64,000 bases of DNA from Sipunculus nudus (Eukaryota; Annelida; Sipuncula; Golfingiida; Sipunculidae): NCBI GenBank assembly GCA_026874595.1, contig CM049312.1, forward strand, positions 30,073,456 through 30,137,455, in the 5' to 3' direction. The position numbers and the translations under genes are program-made. Of this stretch, positions 46,601 to 57,471 are shown in pieces. Position 1 is the first letter of the stretch. The number at the start of each line of letters is the position of its first letter. Under the pieces are notes generated by a model, which saw only the letters and a program-made list of their open reading frames with translations, ran no database searches and had not been told where the DNA came from.

Positions 46601-46603
46601 ACT

Positions 46604-46608
<5 letters not shown>

Positions 46609-46660
<52 letters not shown>
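46609..46660. repeat. (CA)n microsatellite
   Basis: 26 uninterrupted CA units. The minus-strand frame of repeated Val-Cys is its translation. Confidence 0.95.
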
Positions 46661-46662
<2 letters not shown>

Positions 46663-47169
46663 GACACTGTCATCACATAACATATGAAAATATAAAATGA
46701 GTCACAAACATGCACACAGTGAATACCGCAGCTCGCAATACTGCAAATAACAACATTCGCGAGGTTAGATTTGTTCGAATTTCACTTTTATCGTGTTTCG
46801 CGAGGGCTTTATTTTCGCGATCTCACCATGGACTTATACGTTCACATAGCATATCCATTATTATATGAATGATTTAATATGCTCACTCAATCTACCAGTT
46901 TCACGAGGACAAAAGTTAACATCGAACTAAAATTATTAATTATTGGCAAATATTATATAAAAGATTTCATATTATTAGTAATTTCAATCTTTGATTTATT
47001 AGATAACATAAAAGATCCGTTATTATTTATAATTATATCATAACATAAATAACTATTACCTGTGTATAATTATATGAGGCGCTTTTGACACGAAGATCGT
47101 GGCGAATGTCGCCAATTTGAAACCCGCACGGGGGCGGTTTGTGAGTTTGCCATCTTAGTTGAGTGGTTG

Positions 47170-47520
47170 TGTCGGCAAAATGGTCGTGCGAGTGGGCTGG
47201 CAATGTTACTTGGATGATCATTCTATTGTGACGGTCATAGTATTGGAATGATTATGTAGCTCGAATGATCATGTTACTGGGGTTGTTATCTGAATCATCT
47301 TGACTGATCATGTAAGTGTAATATTCGTGTTATTGAGGTGGTCGTGTTATTGGAGGGTTCTTGTAATTGTAATGGTCATGTTATTTGGATGGTTAAGTTA
47401 TTAGGGTGGTTATGTTATTGGAAAGGCCATGTGATCTTAATGGTCATCTGATTGAAATAGTCACCTTATCAAGGTGATTGTTGTATTGAGGTGTCATGTT
47501 GGTAGGATGGTCTTGTTAGT
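47170..47520 (+). repeat. Degenerate 20 bp minisatellite
   Basis: About 17 loose copies of a GGTCATGTTATTGGAATG-like unit, spaced roughly 16-25 bp. No two are identical, so the array is old. Confidence 0.7.
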
Positions 47521-47526
47521 GGGTTA

Positions 47527-47552
47527 GCCATCCATCCATCCATCCATCCATC

Positions 47553-47635
<83 letters not shown>
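47527..47635. repeat. Compound microsatellite (CATC)n(TGTC)n(TC)n(TA)n
   Basis: Four simple repeats in direct succession. The TA part (47585-47635) is about 50 bp. Confidence 0.95.
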
Positions 47636-47638
<3 letters not shown>

Positions 47639-47639
47639 C

Positions 47640-49180
47640 TAATCGTCTGTTGACGTTTGGCGCAGACATACAATGTCATATGGTTCTCACGCAGGGGTTA
47701 CACACTTCAGTCGACCCAGGTCTCTTTTTCTTGTTTTGACCGCTGCTTTCTAAAGCATGCCTCTCTCGGTCACACCGCCAGGATCGCACAGAGCGTTCGT
47801 GGTTGGTTTAATTACACCGGTGCTGGTACAGGGTCCAGAATCGGATCATGGGTCTCGTATGTTTAAAATACATTTCCCACTTAATGGATGAGAATTGGGG
47901 AAAATGACTCTTCTGCATACATATATCACCTAATTGGCATTTCCCTTGTGCAACGCTAGCTGGCACCATGTTTTAGCTGTGTAGCATTTATGTGTGGACA
48001 CGCTTTTCTAAAATGTGCATCAGTTTTGTGCAATTTCCTCACGTGGACTGTTCCAGCAGGTACGCCGCAAAAATCGAGAATATGATTGTGGCACTCTCGT
48101 ACGTCGAAGATAGATTTTAATCTTAACCATCTCCCGGCGTAGTATTAAAAAAAGCAAGTACACCAAGACATTTGAAAAGTGCGTCCAATAAGGTATTTGC
48201 GTAAGTCGGAATAGGATTTGCGGACGTACCGTACCTCAGTACACAGAGCAGGGATCGTAAACGTTTCCTTGAGCTGTATGTGTCTTCCATTATCTGTTCC
48301 GCTATGGTTATTGTACATATCTGATTCAGGACCGGTCCTTGGGGTCTGTCTAAACCCATACAGCGTTAAATGCAATATAGCATTTCACTTGTAGATTTAT
48401 TTGAGCTCCTGACCTCGACGAACTTAGTTATTCATGACCCAGAGAATGGAATATACAAACTCACGTAATGTATTAATCCTCTTAAAGAGACTACACAATA
48501 CGGTACATAAACATACAGGGTATCTGCGGTTAAATAGGGCCCATGTGTATGATATGTTTACATTTCACTGAGGCGGTACATGCGAAGTCTTAATTATTCC
48601 GCATCGAGAAATACTTTCTAAGTTAATGAACAATTTCACAACAGCTATTCAACTTGTGTAAGACATGTTATATACGGCTCCGTCAGTTAGGTATTTTACG
48701 GATGGATCTGTGACTTTTGGCATTTTAGGCTGAAGGAAGAAAAAGACACCCACGTGATGAGAATTTCAAGTCATACTTTTATTGAGTGCGTCTGTTTGAA
48801 ATTCGGCGATTATTCCAAACGTTATAACATCCGTTTGTTGTACATATGATAAAGGTTTTGCCTAATTTAAGGCGACAACCTCGTAAGAAAACCCATCATT
48901 CATATTTTACAACCTTTTCCGAAGCAGCCACAGGGGGGTACACGTTTATAAGTGTCACTTTTATAAGTGACCAATTGTTGCGGCCATTGGGGATTTTTCC
49001 AAAACCCTGCATCTGCCGCTGCCTCTGCCTTCTTCTAGGTCGTTTAAGGGCTGACTTGGTATCTAACATGGATACCCAACTGTGATAGTTAGATTTTGTA
49101 GAATATTTGTGACACTGGACTACCAATCAGAAGTTTTAAAAGTAGTTGTTTGGGCATGTGACCGAGGGCCTTATCATCAA
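47640..49180. other. No gene seen
   Basis: Several short open frames on both strands (47657-47866, 48123-48375, 48846-49126). None has a recognisable domain or paired splice sites. Confidence 0.4.
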
Positions 49181-49183
49181 TGG

Positions 49184-49185
<2 letters not shown>

Positions 49186-49215
<30 letters not shown>
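49186..49215. repeat. Run of 30 G
   Basis: A pure G homopolymer. Its exact length is likely to be uncertain in any sequencing. Confidence 0.9.
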
Positions 49216-49216
<1 letters not shown>

Positions 49217-49392
49217 AGCAAAAGGGGCGCCCCCCATCGACCAAAAGTCTGGGTAATAAGCGTGCAGTGCCAAAAAAAGAGCCGGATTTTGTTGCATCAT
49301 GATGCATTTAAAACTACCCCAGACATTAAAGCCTGCATAAGTGAGGGAAAAACCACCTCCCTTACCCTCCACATGTGGGCAAATCTACATTA

Positions 49393-49690
49393 ACTAAATA
49401 TTTATTCAATATTTATCATCAATATTGAAACAATATTGGTAAAGCGTTGTTTCTAAAAATTGCTTCAACCTTGAATCATCAGCACTGAGAGATTATTGTC
49501 AAATCAATATTGATTCAATATTGACAACTTGTAAAAAAAAGATTGAATTGCTAGTGGAAAATCAACATTTGTTCAATGTTGAAACCTAGTTGGTCATCAA
49601 CATTGAACCATAAATATCAAATCAGCATTGATTTAATATTTAAAATAAGTTGAAAACATCTCAATCTCATTTCAATTTGTTTTCAATTTT
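49393..49690. repeat. CAATATTG/CAACATTGA palindrome-rich repeat
   Basis: Many copies of TCAATATTGA, CAACATTGAA and related half-palindromes within 300 bp. The spacing is irregular. It is probably an old tandem repeat of short palindromic units. Confidence 0.6.
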
Positions 49691-50256
49691 GCCCAATGGG
49701 GCACCCTTGTGTCCCAAGCTCTCATTTCCGTCTTAGAATAGGAACTGTGATGTCGCGAAAAAGGACTGCATTCTCGGATATTGTTTAAATAACAGTTATG
49801 ACCTTATATTTCCTTGCTGTAGCTTCTCATTAGAAAAGCAATATCTACATTTTAATTGTATTGTTTCGTTTCAATGAACAGTCTTTGGTGGAGCGAACTA
49901 CATTTATTATTGGATTAGAGATTTTCTCAATTTTCTAGATTCAATGATATAGACAGCTGGCTAAGCAAATCTGCTGAGCATCTGTTGAGAGTTAACCCTT
50001 TTATCTTGGAAATGCAATGTGAATTTGTTTACTCTAACGACTGAACAACTGAGTTGAAATTAATATTAAAATTTAGCAATGTCCCTGTAGATTGAATACG
50101 ATGGTGTTAGGTCTGTGTATGACAACACGTTTGAAACAAAATAATGTACTAGTTGATTTTGATTTCTGTTGTAGAGAAATAATAGATACATGGTTCACAG
50201 ATATAAGGTTCGTTTTATCTGTGTGATATGTACATATGTATTTCTCAATATATATA

Positions 50257-50258
<2 letters not shown>

Positions 50259-50314
<56 letters not shown>
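50259..50314. repeat. (TA)n microsatellite
   Basis: About 55 bp of TA. The Tyr-Ile frames on both strands are its translations. Confidence 0.95.
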
Positions 50315-50322
<8 letters not shown>

Positions 50323-52135
50323 GAGGTGTTGTTCATACTGTCTGTGTATTATATAATCGCTTTCCGGTTTTGCCAGGATATTAAAAGTCACCGAAGTAAA
50401 TCAATTTGCACCGGAAGGACAATATTGATCAAGGAAGGAACAAATCAAAACGCGGGATAACACGCAGGGCGTTATTAACGCGTGAACTGAGCCGTACGAA
50501 CGGGGTGAGCAGGTACAACCAGCACAGTTTATCAAAAGGCTCGGTTATGACTGACAAGTGTTTCTATGAGAGCGGCGCAGAAACCGGTCCAATCCCAAGT
50601 GATAGGCAACGGATATGATTGGCGAGGCCTTCAGTGGCGCCGCGGCTTTGTGTATCAATATATAATATAGAGTTTTATTATATTCCTTACCGGTACTGCC
50701 ATGTATAATAAACAGATGGTGGCGACTACGGTTTTATCCAAAGGGATCTGTGAGATTCATTTTGTCACCAGTAATATGCGTGACGGGTACTGGACATACT
50801 CTAGACGCAAACCTATGGTGTCGTCCATATAAACGGAAAGAAACATCGGAACAGACGATAACATGGGAAAAAAGGTAATGTTTATATTATAATATAATAA
50901 TTCATTGACTACCCTCCTGATCCCCGTTCTCAGGTAACATGAGTTTTAAAATAAATATTAATTAAAACTTAAGTCATTAAATAAATTTAAACCTGCATCT
51001 TTCATTTTTTATACAATCGCATGTCTTACAGAAAATAAATTGTTTCAGTTCAAATTCAAGCTAAAAATTGAACTTTTGAATAATTTATTCATGACAAACT
51101 ACCATAATACAAAAGGGCACAAACATTTACTTCTAACAATTAATTTTGGACGCCGTTTAATTATAGAATATACGCATGCACAGACACACAGAAGTAGAGA
51201 TGTTTATAGCATATGTTTATGTCCAGATTTATCAATGTTACATGAAACAATTTATGTTATGAATTCTACTGTTGTTTTTCTAATATTATATCTGTCTTGT
51301 ATAGAGTGGACTTTATTTATTTTTAAAATAATGTTTTAGTTGACTCTTTCTATATTAAAGAAATGTTTACTTTTTTTACACCATTTTATACAGGAGAAGG
51401 CGAGATATGATAGATAGATACAAAACGGTGGTAACCTGATGGTGGTATACTCACACCCTGCCTCGAGGGACAATCATTCTCCTCAGAGAACTAGACCTTT
51501 TTCCAATACACTTACGACATATATTGGCGGTAATTGACTCTAATAGTTCGAGTCAAAGAAAAAAAAGCTAATTGCTAAAAATGAAGTGATTAAAGCAAAA
51601 GAATCCTTACTCTCATTAGACATGGTGGTCCTGTCTGTGCCTGTATCTTGTATTTGCTTTTATTTAAAGGTGCCCATTCACCTGCCTTTTGAAAAAGAAT
51701 TGTTGTGATATCTAGCTTCCTCTGTGTATATAATAATAATCTTATGGTAATTCTGGTTATGACAAGTTCTTATGAGGCCTCCCTGAAGGATGTATGATGT
51801 TTTTATCATCAACTTTTTTGTAAACTCTGCAATGTTTACAAACGGGAAAAACATGAAACCTAAAGTTGTAGGTTGCATATATGCGGAGATAGAAAGATTA
51901 CTCGTGCAAAACGCCATTTTCAAAACTCTGGCTTGTATGACTTGCCGTCAGATGCCCTTGTTGAATATGTTTTATTTTGATGGCCCCTCACAAATTATAA
52001 ACACATTGATATAAACAAAACAAGCAGCCTGTGTGCAGTGATATCCACGTTTTCTGACCTATTTTATAATAGCTCTTAGGGATTACGTTTAGCTTATAAA
52101 AGTCGGATAGGTGATTAGGCTCTTTAACAAAACCA
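50315..52135. other. No gene seen
   Basis: AT-rich with no exon that could be supported. ACATGGGAAAAAAGGTAATG at 50861-50880 looks like a start codon followed by a splice donor, but nothing downstream supports an exon. Confidence 0.4.
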
Positions 52136-52140
52136 GCAAT

Positions 52141-52210
52141 GCTGGCTAGAACCCGAGTCCTCAGCGGAGAGAGGCGAACGTGTTTCCACTCGACTGTTAA
52201 GGTCCCATAG
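52141..52210 (-). mobile_element. tRNA-like SINE head fragment
   Basis: On the minus strand: CAGTCGAGTGGAAACACGTT, then CTCTCTCCGCTGAGGACTCG and GGTTCTAGCC. This parallels the head of the SINE at 39343 almost base for base. The core that should follow is not recognisable, so only the tRNA-like part remains. Confidence 0.6.
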
Positions 52211-52403
52211 TCAGGCTATGATAAATAATTACAAGTGTAAACACCGTGTCAGGTTTGGACACATGATAATGCGTCCAAATTAGATTTATAATTAAATGAA
52301 CACACGATTAATGCTATTGTGTTTCTGCCAATACTGTGATGTGTTAAAAAAATTATATTGCTCCATTTTCATCAAAGGTGAAACTGCAATGACATGCACC
52401 CTT

Positions 52404-52423
52404 CCCCCCCCCCCCCCCCCCCC
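52404..52423. repeat. Run of 20 C
   Basis: A pure C homopolymer. Similar C or G runs occur at 8168, 31159, 35093, 41876, 54995, 55020, 56603, 58391 and 61788. Confidence 0.9.
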
Positions 52424-52686
52424 GACCGGACCTGAAGCAACTCGTTCTATGCCACATTGCTCCGTTTGCTGTATTAATATATAGTGATCTAGAGTAGACT
52501 TATAATTTAAAAAAAAAAGAAAAAAGTCTAATTGTTAGACAGCTACAGTCTCACTTTAGATAATATTTAATATTGCTTCAGCCAAGAGGGTATTCGTTCA
52601 TTACCGTGTGTGGGGTGTTTTTGTGTGTGTGTTTGTTCACAACGTAACGCAATCCTGAACGGAATCGCATGAAATTTTCAGGTCAT

Positions 52687-53315
52687 TTCGGGATATGACT
52701 TAGGAAGAATCGATTAGATTTTGGTATGCATCCAGTTTCTTCTCTGGATTCTGGAGCGTTATATATGGATATTCACAAATGTTTTTTGTCAATTATTCAC
52801 GAATGAATCTTGGAATATGGGCCAAAAATAAGTGAATGCAGACAAGGTCCATTCTCATGCACCGTGCTGTGCTATAGCCACCTGTTCACGTCACAGTCGA
52901 ACGCCCAGCACCTCGGAGTCACGTTTTCAAGTGTAATTTTGAATCATGTGCTCCCAGTCCTTAGGTGACTAGATGCACACACCGATTACAGTGCATCCCA
53001 CAATAGGCACCCGAATATAGTGGAGGCATATATTCATAGGAATGCAGATTTCTCGTTATTTATGTATTGTATTGCTTGTATTTTCAATAACTGTAATATA
53101 TAAATAATTTGGTTTATAGCAGAAGGCTTAGGAAGAATCGATTAGATTTTGGTGTTCATCAAGCATCTTCTCTGGTTTCTGGAGCGTCATCACGGGATAT
53201 TCACAAATGTTTGGTCACTTATGAACGAATGGACCAGGGAATATGGGCAAAGAAATAAGTGAATGCAGACAAAGTCCAGCCTCATGCACTGAGCAGTGAT
53301 ATAATCACCTGAACC
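52687..53315 (+). repeat. Direct repeat of about 185 bp, two copies
   Basis: 52687-52870 and 53126-53315 share CTTAGGAAGAATCGATTAGA, CTCTGGATTCTGGAGCGT and AATAAGTGAATGCAGACAA, 439 bp apart. The second copy runs into the hAT-like MITE at 53321, after which CACGTG-like flank resumes as in the first copy. Confidence 0.7.
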
Positions 53316-53320
53316 CTTAC

Positions 53321-53517
53321 CAGGGGCGGATGGAGGATTTAGGAAAAGGATGGGTCCAACCCAGGATGACTAAAGACAAAACCAAAGAAAAAGGTCCTCT
53401 GGTGCGGAAAAGGTTTGTCCAAGTCGCAAAAAGTGGTATGTACCCTTCAAAAAAGGTCGTTGCGGCTGAAAAAAGGGGGTCCGGACCCCCTGGACCCCTC
53501 CCCTGGATCCGCTTCTG
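53321..53517. mobile_element. hAT-like MITE, second copy
   Basis: Left end CAGGGGCGGATGGAGG and right end CCTGGATCCGCTTCTG. The interior shares GGGTCCAACCCAGGA and GGGTCCGGACCCCCTGGACC with 35013-35215. The flanking 5 bp (CTTAC and TTCAC) match only in part. Confidence 0.75.
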
Positions 53518-54120
53518 TTCACGTGTTTATAGCAGTAGAAACGATACAGAGAGCCAGCGATAAACAAGCACATATCAGGCGCCATGACCGGAAATGGTTG
53601 CTCCCACGGTGAAATGTCAATGTTGATAAAACAAAGCTGAAAAACAAACAAGGCCCGATGTTCGTTGCGGGTTGCTTGATTAATCATGATATAACGTGCC
53701 GCATACTGACACAGTGGTCTCATTGTTAAACAACGAACTGAGACTTTGATTTAGATGTTTGTGAAGACATGCCCACTGGGCAGACGGAATCCAAGATTTG
53801 CCATGGGATGAATAATTTACGCGACACAGATCTAGTTTACTCACGCAAGGCGAATTCGAAGCAACAAAACAGAAATATTGTATCTCATCATCTAAACCCG
53901 GTTTACTACCCCGTATGCCCCTCTGTGTTTTTAGGTTGTATAACATTATGTTAAATATTTAATAGAAACTACACATGGAGGGGAAAAAAGCGCAGGTATT
54001 ATTTTTTTGTCCTCTTGGTTAATTAATTGGTGCTTCTATTAACAACTTAGCGCAAAAAATAATGAACAGATTTTGATGAAATTTTAAGGAGAGTTAGGGT
54101 AATACATAAAGAACAATCCA
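53518..54120. other. No gene seen
   Basis: Overlapping open frames on both strands without recognisable content. Confidence 0.4.
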
Positions 54121-54860
54121 TTAAAAAAATTGTCTCCAGTTTCAAACCGCCCATTGATAGGGAAAAGGGCCCGACCTTACTCTGCCATTCAGTGGGAGAA
54201 CCCCTCTACTGAAGCGCATACTGTGTACTTATGTGAAAGTCTGATTCTGTAGGCATTGTTGGCTCTGACTAGTTCAAGTTTGGTCTTAAGGTAAAAATCA
54301 CCGTTTCTCACATTAGTTTGAATTAGATGTTTGCATTTAAGACCCCGCCTCTCCCATGACGCCTGCATCATAGCGATAATAGGAAAAAGGGCTTAAGGTG
54401 TGCTATTTGAAAACAAGGTCAAGGTAAAATAAATATAAAAAATAAGGAACAAGGTGATACTGGACCATAATTATATGTTGTTTAAAGGCTTCTTTTCCTT
54501 TGCGACACAAGTCGATACCATTGCCCCTAGGTTCAAGCGGCCCATTGATAGGGATATGTCCTAGGGTTAGGAGTGAGGGATCTTGAAAATCAGATGGAGG
54601 TAAAAATAAAACTTTAAATAAGTAGAATATCCGGCACAACTCTGTCACGTGACTGTTACTCTGACCAAAGGTCAGGTTTGAAAAGCAGCCATATTGGAAA
54701 TCTAGCGCAAACAGTGGTGGAAGTTAACCTTAATGGAAGAATATGCTGTGTAGCGCAATGGAGACCAAAGGTCAGGTTTTGAAAAGCAGCCATGTTGAAG
54801 CTAATAGACTGTTTGGTGCAATGGAGAAAAGTGTCATTGTCTTTTGTAAATAATAGGTCG
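54121..54860 (+). repeat. Short repeated blocks
   Basis: AAGCGGCCCATTGATAGGGA (54536) is echoed by ACCGCCCATTGATAGGGAAA (54146). GACCAAAGGTCAGGTTT-GAAAAGCAGCCAT occurs near 54662 and 54763, about 100 bp apart. The second pair contains the palindrome GACCAAAGGTC. Confidence 0.55.
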
Positions 54861-54929
54861 AAATTTGACACCAAGAAATTTCACTCTGACCGTTTTGAAA
54901 ATCAGTCATATAGAAGAAAACACGGACAC

Positions 54930-55045
54930 AAGAAAAAAAGAAAGAAAAGAAGAAAAAGAAAGAAAAATGTAGTTGATGGTTTTGTACATATTGGGGGGGG
55001 GGGGGACATAGAAATCCCGTCCCCCCCCCCCCAAAAAAAAAAAAT
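54930..55045. repeat. Purine tract and G/C/A runs
   Basis: An AAGAAAGAAAAG tract at 54930-54970, then a run of G near 54995, a run of C near 55020 and a run of A. The G and C runs are 15 bp apart and could pair. Confidence 0.8.
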
Positions 55046-55870
55046 TGCCACAAATATTGATATAGAAATGATCCCATGAACTCTAAGCATCCTCCAATAC
55101 ATCAGATCTGAAGTATGTCCTTCTTAAACCTCGTAAGTTTTCTTCTAATAGGATTTATAATGACAAATTCTTTGTTCATTTTCGGATGCTTTTTCATATT
55201 ATTAAACACTCAATTTAAAAGTTCCCTATTTAGAATACAATAATGGCAAGTAATTACTTTTGTCTGCTACTTCTAACTACTTGACAATTTATCAAAATAC
55301 GTCTTTTTTTGCAATCGATAAACGTCGAGTTTCTCGTATTTCTCTAATCCTCTACAGTGACATGTTGTATTTTGTTTAACATTTACATAACAAATAAATA
55401 TGTCGACTCGGGGTACGACAGTGAATCACCCTAAGAAAATCTGGAAATCAAAGACGGTTCAAAGACATTTTGTGATGAGCCCTGTCCTAAAGAAAAGGAA
55501 AGTTATTTGGGGTTTGAAACTGATATATAGTATATTCATTCCAAATGGAGATGTGAGATTTCCTATTGCTCACATTTACGCATGCCTGCCAACGCAGACG
55601 ATATTGGAACTAGTAGGAATGCTTTACCCCAGTCAAGCAATGTTTAGATAACTGTACATTCGTTTTTTACATCATAGGTTTTGTAATGGTTTACGCGCTG
55701 TACAAGTCGCAAGCACTTTAATACATATTTATAAACCGGATGGGCGATATAACAAGAGTCAATGGAACGATTGCCTGACTGAATATCTGATGGTGACGTT
55801 TCTTATCTTAATCTGTTCGCCCAAACTATACCGTCATCCATTAATCACAACTTTAACATATTTTTTTCAG
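55046..55870. other. No gene seen
   Basis: A plus-strand open frame at 55400-55651 (starting MSTRGTTVNHPKKIWKSKTV) is not recognised. A donor-like TAG|GTTTTG follows but no partner exon is visible, so I leave it uncalled. Confidence 0.35.
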
Positions 55871-55879
55871 ACTGTTCAT

Positions 55880-56285
55880 AGTGTACCGCTTCCACTCTCT
55901 CAAAGTCGCCGGCACTATTTATACATTGTTTTTGTGGCTGCATGCTGTCTAGTTGTGTACAGTGTCGAAGACAAAATCATTAAAAAAACTATTTTGGTGG
56001 GGTATGCTCTCTCTAAGTGCTGTCTAGTTTTATATTTATCCCTAGCCCGAAATGTAAGAAAAATTCTAGTTTTGGCGGAGGTACGCGCTCTCTCACAGCT
56101 GTCTAGTTGCATGTTAAGTCGTCCTAAAAGTCATAAATATTCTCGTACTTGTGGAGACTCGCGCTCTGTGACTACTGTCTATTTGAATATTTGATCGCCG
56201 CCAAATCATTAAAATGTTAGACCAGGTGGACGTACGCTCTCTCAGTCTGTTAAATTGCAATTGTTTGTGAAGAAAATCGCCCCCC
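55880..56285 (+). repeat. Diverged minisatellite of about 80-90 bp, five copies
   Basis: CGCTCTCTCA-(G/C)CTGTCTAGTTG and TC(A/G)CCG-AAATCATTAAAA recur at roughly 55880, 55940, 56005, 56085 and 56220. The 134-codon plus-strand frame at 55790-56194 runs through it and is best read as repeat translation. Confidence 0.6.
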
Positions 56286-57410
56286 CCCCTTTATGCTAGG
56301 TTATATAAGTATGTACATCTGTAGAATCCCATTTTGGTTTCGGACTAGGTGACAGGGCACTGGCAACGATTATCAAGGCGCCAACCAGGCTCTTTGTAAT
56401 GCACATACGGGCCTTGGGTGTGTAATCATTCACATTGCTGGGTCTTTACACCGAAGAACCTCAGATAGGCGCTAAGCGCTTACCCTGGTGGGGGCTGCGC
56501 CTGATATATCTCATCGCTCCTCCTTTGAGATTCGAACTCACGGCAGGATCAGGATTTTTTGCAAGAATGGGTCAACGAGTGTCATGCATAAAAATTGTCG
56601 AGACCCCCCCCCCCCCCCCGCCCCCTCCGATCCGCGCCTGCACGGTCCACCGGCTTCAGCTCTGTGCCCTTTTACACCACAGAAGCCGCTCTCAGAGCGG
56701 TGTCTAGTAGCGATTGCAGTCACTGTCAGAATCATAAATGCTTTAGTGTAAGTGGATATATGAGCTCTACTGGTATATATGTAGTCTCAGTTGCAGACCG
56801 TCAAAGAAATACACAGAAAAATATCTGACACGGCAAATCTATTTCATGCACAGGTATACATTACAGAGTGAAGAGAATATAACCAGATATCTGGTATTTG
56901 AAAGATGCACTGATCAATACTGCAGTTGTTATAAAAACAAAGCTTTTGTTTTACAAAGCTTTTGATATCTGCGTAGTCATGTCTGCTTAGTGGGCATTCT
57001 CAAGCATTATCTTACTGTCAATCCAAAACTAAATATAAAATTTGCTATTGATGGCAGGAAAAGAGTGAGATTTAACACGAGTCTTAAAATAACAATGGCA
57101 AATATACTGCCTCGACAAGGACACGCTGAAGACGGTCGCCGTGCTGTGTTTATGATCAATCGATCTCCCTGCCACCGTGTGTATATTCCACTCTTGTTGC
57201 TCTGCCTTCATCTTGTCAGAGATCGGTAGTGTACGGATTCCCGCGGTCTGCTGGTCGATGGGCCGTCACTATTGGTATAGTTATTATGGGATTCTGACGT
57301 TTTAACTATACAATATGCGCTGAATTTGTCTATCCTACCTGGGGAATACGTATAGATTACACCTGGACCAGGTGAGTGTGAGTTTCAGGAATATTGCTTG
57401 TCGCAAGGGC
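56286..57410. other. No gene seen
   Basis: A C run at 56606 is followed by GCCCCCTCCGATCCGCGCCTG, which loosely recalls the right end of the hAT-like MITEs. No supported exon. Confidence 0.4.
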
Positions 57411-57411
57411 A

Positions 57412-57415
<4 letters not shown>

Positions 57416-57466
<51 letters not shown>
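57416..57466. repeat. (TA)n microsatellite
   Basis: About 50 bp of TA. Confidence 0.95.

Positions 57467-57471
<5 letters not shown>

Noticed and set aside
46503..46715. Val-Cys repeat protein
   Set aside because: It is the translation of a CA microsatellite.
55790..56194. 134-codon frame with hydrophobic segments, possible membrane protein
   Set aside because: It runs through an 80-90 bp diverged tandem repeat. The Leu/Val/Cys-rich parts repeat with the DNA.
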